From: an uncultured Muribaculum sp.
GTDB lineage: Bacteria; Bacteroidota; Bacteroidia; Bacteroidales; Muribaculaceae
Assembly (NCBI GenBank): GCA_910589555.1
Contig: CAJUTE010000002.1
Span: 62,001 to 126,000 of the forward strand
Reading direction: 5' to 3'
DNA length: 64,000 bases
This document shows positions 59,303 to 64,000 of the stretch, one piece after another (positions within the stretch are counted from its first letter, which is position 1; each line of letters opens with the position of its first letter). A model generated the notes under the pieces. It was not told the DNA's origin and did no database searches. It was given only the letters and a program-made list of their open reading frames with translations. The position numbers were made by a program, and so were the translations under genes.

Positions 59303-61582
59303 ATGGATATATTGTTTTTAGGTATTGTCATCTTCCTGTTTCTGCTCGCTGTGTTTGACCTGTCGGTGGGTGTCAGCAATGATGCGGTGAATTTCCTTTC
59401 ATCGGCTGTCGGCTCGAAGGCGGCATCGTTCAAGAGGGTCATGATTGTCGCGGCGATAGGCGTGTTTATCGGCGCGGCGATGAGCAATGGCATGATGGAC
59501 GTGGCGCGGCATGGCATTTTTCATCCTGAGAATCTGTCGTTCTATGATGTTATAGCGATATTCATGGCTGTGATGGTCACTGACATCATATTGCTTGATG
59601 TGTTTAACTCGCTCGGTATGCCCACGTCCACCACGGTGTCGATGGTGTTTGAGCTTCTTGGCGCATCGTTTGTGGTGGCTCTTTTCAAGATCGCCGCTCC
59701 CGAGAGCACTCTTGCCGTGGGCGATCTTATCAATACTGAGAAAGCGCTGTCGGTGATTTTGGGTATCTTCCTGTCGGTGGCTATAGCGTTTGTGTTTGGA
59801 ACGGTGGTGCAGTTTTTGACGCGATTGATTTTCACGTTTGAATACAAGAGCCGGTTGAAATGGAAGGTGGGATTGTTTGGCGGTGTGGCGTGTACCGCCA
59901 TTATCTATTTCATGCTGCTTAAGGGGATTAAGGATCTTACCATCATGACCCCCGAGCTCAAGGCATGGATCAACGACAACACGATGTTGATACTTGCTGT
60001 GTCGTTGGTGTCGTTCACCGTGCTGATGCAGCTGCTCCACTTCCTGAAGGTAAACGTGTTTAAGGTAGTGGTGTTGCTCGGCACCTTCTCGCTCGCCATG
60101 GCATTTGCGGGCAATGACCTTGTGAACTTCGTGGGAGTTCCGCTCACGTCGCTCGCATCCTATCAGGATTATGCCGCCAATGGAGGCGGCGACCTCCACG
60201 GATTCATGATGGGGAGCCTTAACGGACCTGCGCAGACACCGTTTTACTTCCTTATCGGCGCCGGCATGATCATGGTGGTGTCGCTCGCCACATCGAAGAA
60301 GGCGCGCCAGGTGACTCAGACCACCGTTGGGCTCAGCGCCCAGAATCAGGGCGACGAGATGTTTGGCTCGTCACGCATCAGCCGATCGCTCGTGAGGGGC
60401 GCTCTCAACATATTCTCATGGGTGAGCGACCACACTCCTGAGGGTGTTAAGCGTCGGCTCGCCATGCGGTTTGACACCTCGCGTCAGCAGAATGAGGACG
60501 GTGCGGCATTTGACCTCGTGCGCGGATCGGTCAACCTCATGCTTGCCGGTATGCTTATCGCGTGGGGTACGTCGATGAAGCTTCCTCTCTCCACCACCTT
60601 TGTCACCTTCATGGTGGCGATGGGAACGTCGCTTGCCGACCGTGCGTGGGGCAGGGAGAGCGCCGTGTTCCGCATCACCGGCGTCATCTCGGTGATAGGC
60701 GGATGGTTCATCACTGCCGGCGTGGCGTTCATAGGCGCCGGAATGGTGGTGTGTCTCATGCATCTCGGAGGAGTGCCCGTGATGATAGCTGGTGGCGTGA
60801 TAGCCTTGACGCTGCTAATAAGGAGCAACATACGCTTCAATAAAAAGAAAAAAGAGGAGACGAGCGACACGCTTTTCCAAACTATTCTCTCGACTGAAAA
60901 TCAGACTGAGGTGTGGAATCTGTTGAGGATATATATAAATGAGAAGGAAAGAATGTTTCTTAATTTCGGCGCGGCGGTGTATGCCGACGTGATAAGCGGT
61001 TTTGCCGATGACAACGGCAAGATGCTGTCAAAAGCCGAAAAGGCGTTGGTGACCGAGAAGGATGTGCTCAAAGGTCAGCGGCGTAAACTCACTTTGTGCC
61101 TGCGGCGAGTGACACCGCAGGTGGCTATGGAGAAGAGCGCGTGGTTTCATCTGAGCAATAATATGGCGATGTCGATCACCTATAATCTGCGACGCATAAA
61201 TGAGGTGTGCAAGGAGCACGTGGATAATAACTTCAAGCCTCTTCCTGCGGAATATCACAGCACGCTGGATGAGATAAAGAACAGGGTGGTGGAACTGTTT
61301 GTGGAGTCGGAAGCGGCTATCGACGAGAGCAACCCCGAGGTGATAGATGAGTTGCGCCGCCGTTGCGAGACCATAAAGCAGGAACTCTCGCGGCATTCAC
61401 GTGAAGTGTATGAACACCTCCAGAACGGTGACCCCTCCGACATGACCGTGGCATACGTGTACCTGAATCTTCTTCAGGAGAGCCGTGAGCTTGTGACAGC
61501 GTTGAGAAAGATGCTCCGCGCTTCGGGAAAACTGAATCTTGCGCCTTCTCACTACCGCAGTTTTTCATATACGACAAATTGA
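59303..61582 (+). CDS. PiT-family inorganic phosphate transporter with PhoU-like C-terminal region
   Basis: This 759-residue protein has two PiT signatures: VGVSNDAVNFLSSAVGS at the start and AMAFAGNDLVNFVGVPLTSL in the middle. About ten membrane segments lie between residues 1 and 520. The C-terminal 220 residues (from about 535) are soluble and helical, with charged repeats resembling PhoU-type three-helix bundles (KEHVDNNFKPLPAEYHSTLDE and so on). PhoU is the usual partner that links phosphate uptake to the Pho regulator; here it appears fused. It is 99 nt downstream of the kinase gene. Typical PiT proteins are shorter by the length of this extension. Confidence 0.88.
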   Translation: MDILFLGIVIFLFLLAVFDLSVGVSNDAVNFLSSAVGSKAASFKRVMIVAAIGVFIGAAMSNGMMDVARHGIFHPENLSFYDVIAIFMAVMVTDIILLDVFNSLGMPTSTTVSMVFELLGASFVVALFKIAAPESTLAVGDLINTEKALSVILGIFLSVAIAFVFGTVVQFLTRLIFTFEYKSRLKWKVGLFGGVACTAIIYFMLLKGIKDLTIMTPELKAWINDNTMLILAVSLVSFTVLMQLLHFLKVNVFKVVVLLGTFSLAMAFAGNDLVNFVGVPLTSLASYQDYAANGGGDLHGFMMGSLNGPAQTPFYFLIGAGMIMVVSLATSKKARQVTQTTVGLSAQNQGDEMFGSSRISRSLVRGALNIFSWVSDHTPEGVKRRLAMRFDTSRQQNEDGAAFDLVRGSVNLMLAGMLIAWGTSMKLPLSTTFVTFMVAMGTSLADRAWGRESAVFRITGVISVIGGWFITAGVAFIGAGMVVCLMHLGGVPVMIAGGVIALTLLIRSNIRFNKKKKEETSDTLFQTILSTENQTEVWNLLRIYINEKERMFLNFGAAVYADVISGFADDNGKMLSKAEKALVTEKDVLKGQRRKLTLCLRRVTPQVAMEKSAWFHLSNNMAMSITYNLRRINEVCKEHVDNNFKPLPAEYHSTLDEIKNRVVELFVESEAAIDESNPEVIDELRRRCETIKQELSRHSREVYEHLQNGDPSDMTVAYVYLNLLQESRELVTALRKMLRASGKLNLAPSHYRSFSYTTN

Positions 61583-61649
61583 CCAATAATTGATGAAAAT
61601 TGACTGAAAAAAGAGCACCGGGCAAAAACCTTTTATAGCTTTATTAAGT

Positions 61650-61658
61650 TATATTTGC
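61650..61658 (+). promoter_or_regulatory. Predicted -7 element of the TolC-HlyD operon
   Basis: TATATTTGC, 37 nt before the start codon; the -33 region is not clear. Confidence 0.4.
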
Positions 61659-61695
61659 ATAGGAAATTATCAATAACCAAAACGAGGGTATCACT

Positions 61696-63174
61696 ATGCA
61701 CTTTTCATTAACAGGAATTTTGCTCGGAGCGGCAGTGTTTGTAACTGCTTCATCGACACCTTGCCATTCACAGTCCATAGCCGGTGATGGTGTGGTGTCG
61801 CTTGATTCTTGCCGGGCGATGGCTGTGCGCAACAACAAGCAGATGCGCATAGCCGCTGAGCGCATCAAGGCAGCCGGCTACCAGAAGAAGGAGGCGTTTG
61901 CTGCGTATCTGCCCGCAATAGACTTTGCCGGAGGCTACACATATAATCAGAAAAGCATATCGGTGTTTGATTCCGACCAGTATCTTCCGGTCAAGACATT
62001 TGACGGCAACGGATATGCGTTCAATCTTGTGACCGGTCCTGACGGCACCCCCATAAAGGGGCCGGGCGGGCAGTATGTGCCCAAAGAGGTGGCTTGGCTC
62101 CCGAAAGATGCGTTGTCCTACGACATACACAATGTGTTCTTCGGCGCCGTCACTCTCACCCAGCCGGTGTATATGGGCGGCAAGATTGTGGCAATGAACA
62201 AGATCACCAAGTATGCCGAAGAGCTCGCCCGCTCGCTCCATGCAAGCGGCGCCGAGGATGTGATATATGCCGTCGACGCTGCTTACTGGCAGGTGGTGTC
62301 GCTTGAGGCAAAGCGTCAGCTCGCGGTGAGCTACGTGGCGCTTCTTGACACTCTCCATCGTCAGGTGAAGGCTATGGTCGATGTTGGTGTCGCCACCAAA
62401 GCCGATCAATTAAGCGTGGATGTGAAGCTGAACTCGGCTAATGTGGACCTTACCAAGGTGGAGAACGGGCTTGTGCTGTCGCGCATGGCTCTTGCCGAAT
62501 TGTGCGGGCTTCCTGTTGACACTGAGATGAGGCTTGCCGACGAGGGTAGCCCTGAGGTCGACATGACACCCGTAGCCACGAACTACGACATGAAGGATGT
62601 GTATGTGAACCGTCCCGATCTTCATGCGTTGGAGATGGGGCGTAAGATCACCCACGAGCAGAGCAAGGTGGCGTTGTCATCGATGCTCCCCAATCTTGCG
62701 GTTGTGGGCGCCTACTCATTTTCCAATCCCAATATGTTCAACGGTTTCGAAAAGCGGTTTAACGGTGCGTTCTCCATCGGAGCGGTGCTGAAAATCCCGT
62801 TGTGGCACTGGGGCGGCAATTATAATAAGTATCGTGCCGCAAAGACTCAGACCACGATCATGGATCTTCAGATCGAGGATGCCAAGGAGCTTATCAATCT
62901 TCAGGTGAGCCAGGCGGCGTTCAAGACCAATGAGGCGATGAAAACCTATATCGCCACCCGCTCCAACATAGCGAGCGCCGACGAGAATCTGCGCAGCGCC
63001 CAGCTCGCATTCAAGGAGGGTGTAGCCACATCCGACAATGTCATGGAGGCGCAGACTGCATGGCTAAAGGCTCACTCGGAAAATGTGGATGCGGAAATCG
63101 ACGTGAACCTGTGCCGCGTGTATCTGTCGAAGGTTCTCGGAACTATGGATTATAACTATACTGTAAAAGAATAA
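61696..63174 (+). CDS. TolC-family outer-membrane efflux protein
   Basis: This 492-residue protein has a signal peptide ending CHSQS, then the two-fold repeat of the outer-membrane efflux family: VVSLDSCRAMAVRNNKQMRIAAER in the first half, and LHALEMGRKITHEQSKVALSSMLPNLAVVGAYSF in the second. Long helices with Gln, Glu and Ala fit the periplasmic channel. It provides the outer-membrane exit duct for a tripartite pump. The HlyD-like adaptor gene follows after 14 nt; the inner-membrane part lies beyond the window. Confidence 0.92.
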   Translation: MHFSLTGILLGAAVFVTASSTPCHSQSIAGDGVVSLDSCRAMAVRNNKQMRIAAERIKAAGYQKKEAFAAYLPAIDFAGGYTYNQKSISVFDSDQYLPVKTFDGNGYAFNLVTGPDGTPIKGPGGQYVPKEVAWLPKDALSYDIHNVFFGAVTLTQPVYMGGKIVAMNKITKYAEELARSLHASGAEDVIYAVDAAYWQVVSLEAKRQLAVSYVALLDTLHRQVKAMVDVGVATKADQLSVDVKLNSANVDLTKVENGLVLSRMALAELCGLPVDTEMRLADEGSPEVDMTPVATNYDMKDVYVNRPDLHALEMGRKITHEQSKVALSSMLPNLAVVGAYSFSNPNMFNGFEKRFNGAFSIGAVLKIPLWHWGGNYNKYRAAKTQTTIMDLQIEDAKELINLQVSQAAFKTNEAMKTYIATRSNIASADENLRSAQLAFKEGVATSDNVMEAQTAWLKAHSENVDAEIDVNLCRVYLSKVLGTMDYNYTVKE

Positions 63175-63188
63175 AAAAACACCTCATC

Positions 63189-64000
63189 ATGGCAAACATA
63201 GAAAAAACTTCATCCAATCAGGTCACGGTAAAAAAGGACACCGCCCTGATAGCAACACTTGTAATCGTGGTTGTGGCTGTGGCGCTGATAGCCCTTATCG
63301 GATTCCTCTTCTTGAAACCGGCTCCTCAGATTGTCGAGGGGCAGGCTGAAGCTACATCGATAAAAATTTCGGGCAAGCTGCCGGGCAGAGTAATGGAGAT
63401 TTTTGTGGAGGAAGGGCAGAATGTGAAAGCGGGCGACACGCTCATTCACATCCACTCATCGCTCGCCGACGCAAAGCTGTATCAAGCCGAGGCGATGAAG
63501 ACCGCTACCGCCGCGCAAAACAAGAAGATCGATGCCGGAACACGCAAGCAGATCGTGCAGAGCGCGCATGATGTGTGGCAACAGGCTGTCGCCGCACGCA
63601 CCATCGCTGAGAAGACATATAACCGCATGGAGGCGCTTTTCAAGCAGGATGTGATTTCAGCGCAGAAGCGTGATGAGGCTAAGGCTGCCTACGATGCCGC
63701 CGTTGCCGGAGAAAGCGCGGCAAAGAGCCAGTATATGATGGTTAAGGAGGGCGCCCAGCGTGAGGACAAGGAGAGCGCGCAGGCGCTTGTGGATGCCGCA
63801 AAGGGTGGCATCATGGAGGTTGAGGCGCTTCTTCAGGACCAATATCTGACGGCTCCCGCCGACGGACAGATCGACGTGATATATCCTCATGAGGGTGAAC
63901 TCGTGTCGCTCGGCGCTCCGCTCATGAGTCTGCTTAAGATAAGCGATAAGTGGGTAACCTTCAATGTGCGTGAGGAGAAACTCAACAATCTTCCCATAGG
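63189..64000 (+). CDS. HlyD/EmrA-type membrane fusion protein (3' end cut by window)
   Basis: I translated it by hand from the ATG at 63189; 270 complete codons are open to the window edge. A single transmembrane segment (about residues 20-44) is followed by a biotinyl-lipoyl-like half (ISGKLPGRVMEIFVEEGQ), a long helical hairpin (about 85-215, rich in Ala, Gln and Lys), and the second lipoyl half (LTAPADGQIDVIYPHEGELV). It links the inner-membrane pump to the TolC-type channel. The following gene in such operons is usually an ABC or MFS exporter, but it is not visible here. Confidence 0.9.
   Translation, partial: MANIEKTSSNQVTVKKDTALIATLVIVVVAVALIALIGFLFLKPAPQIVEGQAEATSIKISGKLPGRVMEIFVEEGQNVKAGDTLIHIHSSLADAKLYQAEAMKTATAAQNKKIDAGTRKQIVQSAHDVWQQAVAARTIAEKTYNRMEALFKQDVISAQKRDEAKAAYDAAVAGESAAKSQYMMVKEGAQREDKESAQALVDAAKGGIMEVEALLQDQYLTAPADGQIDVIYPHEGELVSLGAPLMSLLKISDKWVTFNVREEKLNNLPI

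Noticed and set aside
1..64000. tRNA, rRNA or CRISPR arrays
   Set aside because: I looked for cloverleaf-like segments, conserved rRNA blocks and regularly spaced direct repeats; the tandem arrays here have 9-14-nt units with no spacers and are not CRISPR.

Overview
The window is a stretch of a Bacteroidales chromosome, probably a gut species; Muribaculaceae is my best guess, on overall character only. Support: tandem SusC/SusD outer-membrane pairs, a fimbrillin-like lipoprotein, a type IX secretion (T9SS) component (PorV) with T9SS-sorted cargo, a malic enzyme-phosphotransacetylase fusion, a fused SecDF, and many promoters of the Bacteroides type (-33 TTTG, 19-21 nt, -7 TAnnTTTGC). No rRNA, tRNA, CRISPR array, integrase or transposase was seen.

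Layout. 1-3784 (minus): a fimbrial-type lipoprotein and a downstream surface metzincin, the latter cut by the window start. 4053-5883: a three-gene operon with two DUF4230-type proteins and a membrane protein. 5910-6887 (minus): a porin. 7080-9411: asnA and an M64 peptidase. 9512-11421: an AT-rich ATPase/HNH pair resembling Septu (PtuAB) anti-phage defence. 11418-15450 (minus): a compact, apparently intact phage structural cassette (small protein, major capsid, connector-like protein, portal, candidate spanin) with no terminase, tail or integrase. 15955-23195: a susCDEF-like operon with a long leader and strong terminator. 23291-23600: repeat arrays interrupted by a composite inverted-repeat element. 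23634-35474: C69 dipeptidase, queF, ClC channel, amtB, YpfJ-type peptidase, maeB, a DUF4595-like lipoprotein, a small beta-barrel protein and dinB. 35798-47001: pseudouridine synthase with a low-complexity arm, asnS, porV, ispF, a PCMD-like protein, secDF, rlmN, recF and a DUF721 protein. 47184-57026: a five-gene operon of metzincin, SusC, SusD and two T9SS-sorted proteins, one an M6 protease. 57160-61582: two-component system and phosphate transporter. 61696-end: a TolC-type protein and a truncated HlyD-type protein of an efflux or secretion system.

How the genes work together. Envelope proteins dominate. The first SusCDEF set looks like a glycan-uptake system whose hydrolases are not here. 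The second SusCD pair sits among proteases and looks built for protein or peptide use; its two sorted proteins would leave the cell through the T9SS of which PorV is a part. The histidine kinase, response regulator and PiT transporter probably form a phosphate module. The most unusual stretch is 9.5-15.5 kb, where a compact defence pair lies tail-to-tail, with stop codons overlapping, against an orphan capsid-portal cassette that keeps a host-type -7 promoter element.

Noncoding DNA also carries signal: three families of short repeats recur at the ends of transcription units, one gene has a G8 tract at the -33 position of its promoter, and three genes have -7 elements so close to their ATG that their mRNAs should be leaderless or nearly so.
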